Source: Silene latifolia (taxonomy: Eukaryota; Streptophyta; Magnoliopsida; Caryophyllales; Caryophyllaceae). From it: a stretch of DNA of 64,000 nt. A program made the position numbers and the translations under genes. The notes beneath the pieces were generated by a model. It was given only the letters and a program-made list of their open reading frames with translations. It had not been told where the DNA came from and ran no database searches. Position 1 is the stretch's first letter; every line of letters begins with the position of its first letter. This document shows positions 36,142-46,700 of the stretch, in pieces. The stretch is from contig NC_133536.1 in the NCBI RefSeq assembly GCF_048544455.1, positions 28,646,152-28,710,151 of the forward strand, in the 5' to 3' direction.

Positions 36142-36452
36142 CCTTTCACCCTAAAATATGAAATTAGTTATGCATACTAACGGTAATAATGGTAATAATA
36201 ATTGTAGAAGACATAATTAAAAGCATGTAAAGATGTATAGCATGCAATTGAATGAAATAGAACTTGAATTAATAATAACTAAAGAAGGATTAGAGAGTAC
36301 TGTAATTAAAGAGTGTTTAGATCCGGAAACAATAATGATAAAACTAAACTAAGAGTTTTTAAGAGAGTTCTAGGATAAAATAATACGTAGCTCGGTAAAA
36401 TAAAGCGTAAGTAAACATAGGGTACGAATTGAGTATTTATAGTAAAACATAA

Positions 36453-37869
36453 TGACGTGTCCATTTTATATATGATTTTACCCCATATATTAGCTCAATT
36501 TTACTTGTTACTTCACTACTATTAGTGTATTTGTGAGCTAATTCCGTATTCTAAGTGTTTTTGCCCGTATTCATTTTATTTTGTAGGAAATGAAGCTTTT
36601 AGTAGCTCATTATTCCCGTCATTTTAGCAATCACTGAAGTTCACGGAACTAGTAGAAGCAAGACTTGACCATAAAGAGGCTCTTATGTAAGAAATGGGAA
36701 ACCCAAGCAAGATAAAACTAACTAATGTTAGTGGACAAATAAAATATAAAGCCCAAAAATGAAGTAATGAAGTAAAGCCCAAAGTGAAGGAGATTAGAGC
36801 AAGCTTAAGATGCTCTTAAGATATTCACTATGCATTCAACCGGGTGGTTAAAGAGGAATTAAGAAACAAACATTGGATCCTCTATGCAATTAATCGAGCA
36901 ATTAAGTGAATAAACCCGGATCACCTCGTCCCGATCGGGGCCGCTTGTCCCCGATCGGGGTTGACTGCTTCTTTGACTTTTATGTTTCCTACTTCATTTC
37001 CTATATAAAGGATGTTGCATTCCATCCAATTTTTACACAATTCCTATTACGTTCTAGTTCACAAAATCCTCTAAATTTCAGATTAGTTTTAGTCATTAGG
37101 TTAGGTTTAGAATAGTTTAGTTTTATGTTGTTTACATTTCCTTTAAACATTTCAAGTTATAATTCAATTTCCATTACAAGTTATTTACATTTCATTCCTT
37201 GTTCTTCATTTGCAAGTTCTTACATTATCAAGGCAATTTCACTTCTTGCATTACTTTTATTATTCATTTGTCATTAGATAATTTGCATTATGCCCGAGTA
37301 ATTTCCTTAGTTTGGGGATTAAGTAAGCCATGTTAAATAACTAATCACAATTGTTAAAATGAGATATCACGATATCAAATAATAGTTTCTATAACATGTT
37401 TGCATTATATTGTTTAATCTTTGATTATTGGCCGTAATCGTAAATTAAGTTTGTTAATTCGTTCTATAAGTCGAGAGGCACGAAATTGAATTAGACTAAA
37501 CATGTTATAGTAAAACGACCTAGCCATATCGAGAGATCGTTAGGACCCGGTCTATGGCCGACGCTAATATCGAGAGATGGGTGTCTAAAGGCCTAAACAA
37601 TTCATCGTTATCAATGCATCTCTAAATTAACATGACTAATTAGTAATTTGCATGTGTGACCCGACTTCCCTAAACGCTTTCTTTATTATTGTTTTCATTT
37701 TATTTGCATAACCAACCAACCAACCAACAACCGATAAACCGACCTCGATAGAATTCAATCCATAGCAACTTGTTTAGCAAACTCCCGTCTCCTTGTGGTT
37801 CGTCCTCTATTACTACATTAATTTGTGTATAGGGAATTTATCTTTGTTAGGTACACGACAAGCCTATCA
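36453..37869 (+). mobile_element. Element E: solo LTR of the C family, opposite orientation, inside D
   Basis: Begins TGACGTGTCC and ends GCCTATCA, homologous to the reverse complement of the LTR of C. Flanked by cataa (36448-36452, 37870-37874). On the plus strand palindromes TCCCGATCGGGG (36929-36940) and CCCCGATCGGGG (36949-36960), 20 bp apart, precede a TATATAAAG box at 37003-37011 by about 42 bp. Confidence 0.9.
36929..37011 (+). promoter_or_regulatory. U3 promoter of E: palindrome pair and TATA
   Basis: Two CCCCGATCGGGG-type sites with starts 20 bp apart, then CTATATAAAGG 42 bp later. The best preserved version of the C-family module. Confidence 0.7.
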
Positions 37870-37918
37870 CATAACCGACTAATTAAGGAAATTGCGGAAA
37901 AGTTGCCAGCTCGATATG

Positions 37919-37993
37919 TACTCGATCGAGCCTATGTGCACTCGATCGAGTACACTACTTCCTCGATTGAGTCTATGTGGGCTTGATCGAGTA
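37919..37993 (-). promoter_or_regulatory. Palindrome array of D, separated from its TATA box by E
   Basis: Sites of the ACTCGATCGAGT type start at 37919, 37939, 37960 (damaged) and 37980 (damaged), steps 20, 21, 20. If E is removed, the TATA box at 36441-36434 lies about 55 bp downstream on the minus strand. Confidence 0.7.
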
Positions 37994-39904
37994 TTCTTCC
38001 TTTTCAGCTCTTTTCTTCATGTTATCTTCTTCACTTCTCTTCCTTAATTCTTATAGATTCCCGTGCCATGCATCGCGTTGTCCTTCTTGTCCACTCCGCG
38101 ATACCCATTTCATTCCTTTGTTCCTCAAATGCATAATTCCTGCATTAAACATCAAATAGCGGAAGTAACAACATTCTAACATAAAAGGCATGCAATTAAT
38201 ATAAATAAGCACGAAAACCGTATCAAAAGTAATTAAGGGAAGGCATAAATATGTATATAATTATGACTCATCAGGCTTAAAGACAACCACCTCTCGGCTT
38301 TATTGTCAACCATAGACCGGGTCCTAGAGAACTCTCGTTATGACTAGGTCGTCCTACTAACACATGCTTAGTCTAATTCGATTCCGTGCCTTTCGACTTA
38401 TAAAACGAATTAACAAACTTAATCAATAAATATGACCACTAAACAAAGATTAATCATGACGATGCAAACATGTGATAGAAACAATTAGACAATATTACAT
38501 CAACCTAACATTTACAAACATTAATCATGCATGGTTTCCCTATTCCCTAGACAAATGGAACTACTCACTCATGTTGGAAATAAAACTAATAATGTATGAA
38601 ATAATAAACATGATAATAATAAAAATATAACTAAATGAAACAATATAAATTATGAATAAACTAAATAGAAATAACATGTGAATTAGTGGAATGATAAATA
38701 TAAGAAATGTAAAAAGGAATGCTAATGATAAACTGGTGATGATAACTTGATAACAAAATGTAATAACAAACTAATGTGAAATGCTAGTAAGTAAACTGTA
38801 AATTATAAAATAACGATAAAAGAAAATGCAATAACGTAATGAACTAGAATCGAAATTACCGAAACAAGAACTTGTAACTTGAATGGAAGAACACAAATCA
38901 AACCCAAATATAACTTCAAAGGAAAGATTGTATTATAAAGAACCACAAGCTTAATGTAAATTGTTTGATAAAGGAAAGCTTAACAAAATGTAAACTAATA
39001 CGAAAACTAAGAGAGAATTGATGCAAGGCTATATGAAAGTGTAATATAGTGTAAAATGATATCCTCTAATGACGGATTAAGGCCCCTATTTATAGTAAAA
39101 TAGGGGCATAATGTAAAACTCATGGAGCAAGGTAACCCCGATCGGGGTCGTGTGAATCCGGTCATTTGGTGTTAATTCTTGATTAAATGCTCAAAGGGAT
39201 CCAATGTTTGCGATTAATATCCCTTAATTCACCCAGGTAAATGCTTCATTTGGCATCCTAAGCTTCCCAATTGACTTGGACTTTGGACTTCCTTTTGAGC
39301 TTGACTTTCATTCCTTTGTTTTGGGCTCCAACTTCTATTTGTTATCATGATTGCTTCCACGTAGCTTAGTGAACTCCGGTGTTTGCTAAAATGACGGGAA
39401 TAAGCTACCGAATGATCAATTTCCTGCAAAATGCAACAAATACAAGCAACACACCTAGAATACAAGATTAGCTCATAAAAATACTAATAAAAGTGTGATA
39501 TTCAATCAAAACCGAGCTAAAATGAAGGGTAAAATCCTATATAAAATGGACACATCATGGTTGAAGTCTAATGAATGATCTTATACCTTAACACCAGAAT
39601 GTTGAAATTAAAAGGCCGTTGTTTAGAAATTAGAGGATTAGTTTCTAAAATTTGAATTTCTAATTAAAGAAGAATAGAGTCGGGAATTTAGGTTTAGGGG
39701 AGAGAGAAAGTTAGAGGGAGAGAAAATAGAAAACAATTACTTTGTTTTTGCTAAATTTAAAACCTAGAAGACTGGGCCGCTTCCAAACAACCCTCAAAAC
39801 CGAACCTGCCTATTGTCTCCCGACTCATAACTATCCCGATCGAAACCCACTAGTTCCTTGCACTCCACCGGCCTTTGGTCACAATAAGCCCACACCAAAA
39901 CCGA

Positions 39905-40205
39905 GAAAAAAGATTGTACATCAATGTATTACATCATACTTAATGACTTTTTGAGTTTTTGTGTATTTTTTTCGAGTAATATAAAGTTTATAGATTACAT
40001 CTAGTTTTATGATGTCAAAAATCAAATTTTTTTGAGCTTATATGTAATTTTTTTGAGTTATAATGTAACTTTTTGAGATTAAAGTTTAAGTAAATAAACT
40101 CAAAAACTTTATAATAAAACTTAAAAAATTTAGATTAAAACTCAAAAAGTTTATCTTAATGTTCAAAAACTATACAATCTGATGTACTACATCATATGTA
40201 TAATC
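39905..40205. mobile_element. Imperfect foldback (MITE-like) sequence upstream of MSH1
   Basis: The left part (ATTGTACATCAATGTATTAC and on) recurs inverted at the right end (ACAATCTGATGTACTACATC and on). Between lie many CTCAAAAAGTTT and reverse-complement words. It looks like a MITE or foldback; I could not fix a TSD. Confidence 0.4.
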
Positions 40206-40319
40206 CACTTACTGACCAAAACCAGAACTCCAAAAGTAGGCCTAGGTTCGAATATCGAGCACAACCACTGTCTAGTAACTCGTGAGTCGTGACAACACAA
40301 TACACAACGCCATAACCAC

Positions 40320-40458
40320 AAACCAATTTTCAGGCAAACAGTCACACACTTCAGCATTCAGTCTGTCAAACAAACACACACACTTTTCAGTTTTCACTCC
40401 CCCTCTTCCCGCCCTCATTATTCAGGCAAATTCCTCAACATTTTCCCCTCAATAATCG
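40320..40458 (+). other. MSH1: MSH1 5' untranslated leader exon (start approximate)
   Basis: C/A-rich leader-like sequence ends at a donor AATAATCG/GTACGT (40458/40459). The next exon begins after GTTATGCAG at 40632 and contains the putative start codon at 40702. The transcription start is not determined. Confidence 0.4.
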
Positions 40459-40701
40459 GTACGTCTCTCTTTAAGACCTTCTTAAATCAAGACCTCGTTC
40501 GATACTTGTTTAATTAAAGACTACTTTTAATCTTATTTGAATAACTTAGAACAGTCTTAAGCGAGAATTTGAATTTCCCCTTGGTTTTCTTACTGTCGTT
40601 TGTTTCTAAACTTCGTGTTTTTGGTTATGCAGTTGAATGTAAGAATCTTACATGCACAGGTTAACAATGAAAGCCGCTTGCGGTACAATTTTACTACAAA
40701 A

Positions 40702-43700
40702 ATGGCGTCCACTTTCTCTTTTTCTTCCCTCTCATTTACCCAATTACTCTTCTCTTCCTTCCGCTTCCTTACCCTTGTAATCTTCTCTCTTCTTTTTCTC
40801 TTTATTTACTGCTCTTATTTTTCACTTGCATTGATTTTACTGTTGAATTTCTGCAGTTTTGTTCTGTTATTGGTTAATTTTGTTGGGGTAATTTGTAGAA
40901 TTGAGCTAGGTTATGGTTTACCTTTTTTGGGAACTGCCCACATTAAGCAGTGTATGTGTATCACCCAAAAGGTAGAATTTAAAACCCTTTTATTGAATGG
41001 GTTTTATTAGGGTTCACTTTGCCAGAAGATTAAGGGTGATTCGGACTATCAGTATCGATATCTATCAGTCTATCACTTTGGGTGTTTATGTTGTGCTAAC
41101 TAATGAGGCTTAACTAGGCATGTCTGTGTTGAATACGCGATCATTTTTGTATGCGCGTACATGGGGGCAGGGACGGAGTCAGAATTTTGGGAGTATGGTG
41201 TCATTTTAGTTTGGTTGTTATTTGTTTCTTTTTTCTTGTGGGGTCTTCAGGTATAAATTTTCAAATAAGCTAAATATAGATAAGTTTGGGGTCTCAAGAA
41301 CCTATTAGGTTCATATTGAGAATTTGGGTACTTAATTGGAATTGAATGAGAATTTTGGACGAATGTTTGGTGACAATTTTTCGTTTGTCATTGGTAATCC
41401 ATAGTCCAGTCTGAAACCATATATTGAATGGTAAAAGCTTGTGTAAGTTCTTATGCAGATACTTCCATTTGAGTATCTGCCCTTGTGCAAGGGATGTAGG
41501 TTGTGGGTCCGTGTTTAGCGAGGACTAACTGTCTGGGATATTTAGATAGGTTGAAGGAAGCCAACAGCTAGGCATGTTGTGTGTGTCTTGAGAGGAAATT
41601 ATGGATTATATATCAGGCATTGAATAACAACCTCGATTGATTTTAAGTACTGGCTACTGAGACGTAGATGGTGTATTGACGAAGTTCTCCTATCTATTCT
41701 TTCACTGTCGCTACTATTGAATTTCTTTTATCAAATATAATCGTTATTGTTTGCGACGAAAATTGCGGTATTACTATCTCTGATGAAGGAAAGCCTTTAA
41801 GCACCTGAATTTATGGTCGTCAGGTACTCAGATTGTGAATAATAGATCAATGAAGGAGATGTTAAGAGTCACATAGCTAGTGTTAATAGAAAATTCCATG
41901 CATCTGGTAACATATGCATCTCAGTGATCATTTGCTTGTTCGTCACTAATTTTCACCAACACTCATGCGGTGCGTTGGATTATTGAACCATGGGATTGAA
42001 ATTCATTTTACTACTTGAGATTACTTCTGCGGTTAAGAGCTCCCTAGGTAATGCTCCCAATTTGAGTACAGCAACAACCCAATAAATATCCTTTTGATGC
42101 AGGGTTAAAGGAAGAGTTGATGCTCCCTAATTTGGATACAGTTCTATAATTATTTTTAATTCGTGAGAATATTCATTGAAGGACACCAAGGGGACATATC
42201 CCATGTACATATTGATTACAAAATTAGAGCTTGTTTACAGTTCTATATTATTATTCTTATTTACGATTTCTCAGGTTCACACTTTCACATTGGCTTTAAT
42301 TCTAGTGATCAAAGGGAGTTGTTGCCTGTGGTTTCTACTTTTTGCTCTTGTTGCTCCCTAAAAGTGGTCATATGATCATATGAAATGTAGTACTTCTTTG
42401 AGGTGACTGGATGGGTTGAAAATCATGGGCATTATCTAGATAGTTTAAACTTTGGGATACGGAGTTTATAGAATCTTCGTGTATTTATGGTTGAGATGAC
42501 TCAAAATCTCTTGTTTAATGGCAGACTTATGCTCTGAATCCTAATGGCGGTGTTTCGATTCGAACTCCCACTATGACTTATTTTATAAAAGAAACCTGCC
42601 AACTGGTCCACTGGATTAACCATTTAAAATTTCAAGACTGGGTTTTAACTACTGTTTTTTTTTTATTGTTTAAGCTGTTATTTTTCCAAGTGTTAAACAA
42701 CCTAAAATTTCCGTCATTAATTACATTATTCACATTATCTGTAATTGATCAAATAAATGAAGTAGCTTCTCCTTTTATTTTGATAGCAGCTTCACCTTTT
42801 GTTCAATCATGGAACATGAATCATTTTTTAACTTGGAAATAGCAAATCTATGTCTTTGTATAATATATGACTCTTACTGGGTGCTCTTGTAGTCCTTTGT
42901 TCTTCTTTAGCTGATAAATGAAGTTTTTTTTCTTTCTTTTTCTTTCTTTCTTTCCTTGTTTAAAGTGTTGATGTTGATATAGCTACCACCTCTCCCAGAA
43001 AGGAAAATAATAACGAGTCTTTTGGCAGAAGAACCAAACAGCATGAACGAGTTCATTGTTTCAGAGATAGGAAATCATCGAAAGGATCAGCAAGGACAGT
43101 GAAAAAAATCAAAGAATGGAAGAATGTCTTGGACGAGAAAGATACTTCTCATATTTTGTGGTGGAAAGAGGTCTGGTGGCTAGATGCTTTCCCCCACATT
43201 CAAAATTCATGTCTATATATTGCTTTTGTTTTTACGTGTTTATTGCAAATTCTATGTAGGCTTGTCTTGCATGTAAATACATGCATTTCTGCACAATTTA
43301 CTGACTACATATATATTTTTTTTTTCTGTTGTGATATAGAGATTAGAGATGTACAGAAAAGCTTCAACAGTTCAGCTGATAAAGAAACTTGACTACTCCA
43401 ATTTGCTTGGGCTAGATGTTAACCTAAAAAACGGAAGGTAAGCTCATTCTAGTGAGGTTTATCCTCAAAAACTCTTTTATTGTGACTCCTTGTGTTTTCC
43501 GCTGAAAGTTCCGGAAAATATAAATTCTGTACGACTATAGAATCACATGTAGTTTCTTGTGTATAAGATGACAGATCATTCTATCCTCAAATTTACTTGA
43601 GTGCATTTGGAATATGCAGTGTAAAAGAAGGAAACCTCAATTGGGAAATGCTGCAATTCAAGTCTCGGTTCCCACGAGAAGTTCTATTATGTAGAGTATG

Positions 43701-46700
43701 CCTTTGTCTTATTGCTGATTCCTTTCTGCTTACTTGAAGAGCTTTTCATACAATCATACATGGCTTCTTCTCTTTTATTTCCACTTTATTTTGTCCATTT
43801 GTTTTCCTTCTTAGGTTGGCGATTTCTACGAGGCAATTGGAATAGACGCTTGCGTTCTTGTTGAATATGCTGGATTAAACCCCTTTGGTGGATTGCGTTC
43901 AGAGAGTATCCCAAGAGCCGGGTGTCCAGTTGTGGTAATGAAATGGCTGCTTTCTTTTCTTTGTGGTTCATCTAATGTCATTTCTATTAGGCTTCTGCTA
44001 AAGTAAGGAGGCATTGGGAGCTTTGAGCGAGTCGATGGTAGTGTCAAACATCAAGTTGTGTCTTAATTATTAGCATTATTGATGTCAGATTATGTGTATT
44101 TTGTCATCTTCTTATCAAGTTCACAGTATAAAATTATGAATTTACAAAATTGTTTGTTGGCTAACTAGTCTAGTGTCCCTAATTCATTTCTCATTGCATA
44201 TATTTGTCACAAATTCTTTAAAAGACTGAGATTGAGACAATAGTGCTGTGAGAAATGCTTTATGAAAAGTAGTAGTTTGCGTTGTACAGTTGGTCTCTCT
44301 TTTGACGGGCACAAATTGTGACGGCCTCAAATGTGACTGCTTTAAGATAAAAAGTAACCACTCATAAAATGTTACCTATCAAATAATGGTCACATTTTCT
44401 CATTAAAATGGTCACATTTGGGTCCGTCACAATTTGTGACGAAAAAAGAGCCCGTCACAAATGAGAATTTGCGTTGTAACAGATAGAAATTTGCTGGAGT
44501 TACATTTTTATCTGGCACTCATTTGGTTCATGCAAATGGTAGCGTTCTCTGACAAATTCTCAGCCAAGATTCTTTCAGTTCCATGTATCTGTGCTCATCC
44601 ACATTTTTTTGAATTTTATACCACATTACCCTAGTGCCTCAATGGCTCCCGCAAATTGCAGGGTACGGGGGTGGGGGTCGGATGTACGCAGCCTTACCCT
44701 TGTGTTAGCAACACAAAGAGGCTGTTTCCGAATGACCCAAGATGGAAATTGCATCGAGAAGTGCATCGAAGGACCGCTACTTCACAAAAGAAAGAAGCGC
44801 AGCCACTTTAGTGAGCCATTTTGAATTTTATATGACTAGTAAATTTTTGTGTTGCACTATGATAGAGGTGTGTGTCACCCAAATCTAATACAGTTTTACA
44901 AGGAGCTTGGTTTGGATAACATTTATGTAAATGTTATTAATGTTTAAGGGCGTGTTTGGATAATAAAGGAAGGTCGGGGAGGGCTCGAGGATGGAAAAAG
45001 TAAAGGACAAGGTGTTGAGGGAAAGGAGGATGAAGCAAGAGAGTTTTTCCTTTAAACGTTTCTTCTGTTGTACGTTTTTTTGATTTCTTTTAAAGGAGTG
45101 AAAATGAATCCCTAAATTTCCTTGCAACCATATTTGCTAACCAAACAGTGGAATTTTTATTTCTCCCTATCCATCTCCTCTTCCCTCCAATTTCCTCTAT
45201 CCAAATAATCCCTTAGATTTCCATTAAACACTCAGTAAGTTAGTATCTATTCTTTTTGCTCTTCTTGCTGGTATTTAGTCATAGAAGCTTTTATCCTTCT
45301 ATTGCATTTCATCCACATAGTGCTTTTTGGATCCAATATTTTCTCTCATTCCACTCCATGTGTATGTTCAATTTAATAATTGTTCTCTCATGCTCAAATA
45401 TTTTGCATGAAAGTTACTGTTTATTTTTTTTTTGTGCAGAACTTGCAACAAACTTTGGATGATCTGACACGCAATGGCTACTCTGTTGTGAGTGTCCTGA
45501 TTTTTTCATTGGTTATCCTCCAAAGATTTATTATCTAATATTGCTATCATTCTCATGATTTGTGGAGATTGAATACTATTAATGAATAGTAAATTATTTA
45601 CCTTTGCTAAGTTAGTAATCAGATAAATTTTAAAAAAGAACTGCTTGCTGGTCCATGCTACCTTTGCTGTTTGTTTTATCCATTTTTTCACAAGTAATCA
45701 TGAGACCGTCAAGTTGGGATTCAAATTGCGAGATTCTTCATTGTAATTCCTACTCAGAAAGACATTTCCTTATGGCAATTTGATAGTGGATCTCCAAGAA
45801 GTTCAAGTTTCCTCATTTGCTCTTTGCGTGGAGCAGTGGATTTTGTTAATCTCTAATATTTGTGGTTTATTCAGCTTTATTAATTTTAGTTGTAAGTCGG
45901 TTTCATTCATAAAATTAGCTAAGTTATTTTTTGATTTGATAGTGCATAGTTGAGGAAGTACAAGGTCCGTCTCATGCTCGTTCTCGTAAGGGCCGCTTCA
46001 TATCTGGGTAATTTCCTTCTTCCACTTGAATTCTGTCTACTATATTGTATGTTAATAAAATAGTTTGTTCACTAGTTCCATTACTCCGTAATACTTTTCG
46101 TGGAAGATAGTTTCTGATGCAACAGGAGTAATGTCATTTAACTGATCTTTCTCATTTGGTTTCTCGAAATGTTTGTGGCACTTTTACTTTTGATTTAAAT
46201 CAATTTATAAAATTGACATTTGTTGGAAGAGGGAACGCGCAAGATAGAGGTGCCAAAGTTGATAGATTGGTTTTAATTTTGACAATTAAGTGAGACTGAG
46301 CGATTTGGATGGGAATGGAAAGGACCCCTATTGACTCTGTTCTTCAAATCCGTTTACAGTCATGATGTGTTCTATGACGTTCTGTTTTGAGTCTTTTGAC
46401 TATTTAACAAATCTTTAGGGTGTGTTTGGATAGACTTTGTAAGGACATAGACATAGTTTCCATTTGGTTAGCGAAATGGAGGTGGATGGGAGGGAAAATG
46501 GATCTCTCCATTTCTTTACTACAAGCCACATTATAATCCCACCAACAGAGAGATTTGGAGGGAAAACTTCTCCTCCATCCCCTCCCCCTCCCACTCTTCT
46601 GGTAACCAAACATATGATCCAAGGACTATCAAATGACGTGGTTCTTGTCAACATTGTAGTTTCTGAAGAATGTATAAATTATACAAGAAGCTACTGTTAT

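Larger units (their letters stand above)
35126..38273 (-). mobile_element. Element D: solo LTR of another Athila-like family, inserted in the LTR of C
   Basis: Plus-strand ends TGATAAGG and GACTCATCA, flanked by ggctt (35121-35125, 38274-38278). The text around 35205 (GGGTCGAATCCACAGG) resembles Athila LTRs. No internal genes, PBS or PPT are seen, so it is a solo LTR. It carries two secondary insertions (35692-36141 and 36453-37869). Orientation is inferred from its TATA box TATAAATA at 36441-36434 on the minus strand. Confidence 0.85.
7978..39557 (-). mobile_element. Element C: Athila-type Ty3/gypsy retrotransposon with nested insertions
   Basis: Both ends carry related LTRs (7978-9576 and 34840-39557) and are flanked by the identical 5-bp duplication tggtt (7973-7977 and 39558-39562), so the whole 31.6 kb is one insertion. 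Genes read on the minus strand: gag, protease, RT-RNase H, integrase, then an ATHILA ORF-1-like gene. The PBS next to the right LTR (34834-34817) reads TGGCGCCGTTGCTGGGG, typical of Athila/Tat elements. Removing the insertions A+B (18121-32608 plus TSD) and D (35126-38273 plus TSD) leaves about 14 kb, normal for Athila. All frames are broken, so it is inactive. Confidence 0.92.
34840..39557 (-). repeat. Right LTR of element C (5' LTR), interrupted by solo LTR D
   Basis: LTR sequence runs 34840-35125 and 38279-39557, with D and one copy of its TSD between. Palindrome CCCCGATCGGGG at 39136-39147 and an intact TATA box CTATAAATAG at 39095-39086 on the minus strand, 41 bp apart. Confidence 0.9.

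Noticed and set aside
40600..41010. A 136-residue hydrophobic protein
   Set aside because: The frame is the MSH1 start exon running on into intron 1; the hydrophobic part is T-rich intron sequence.
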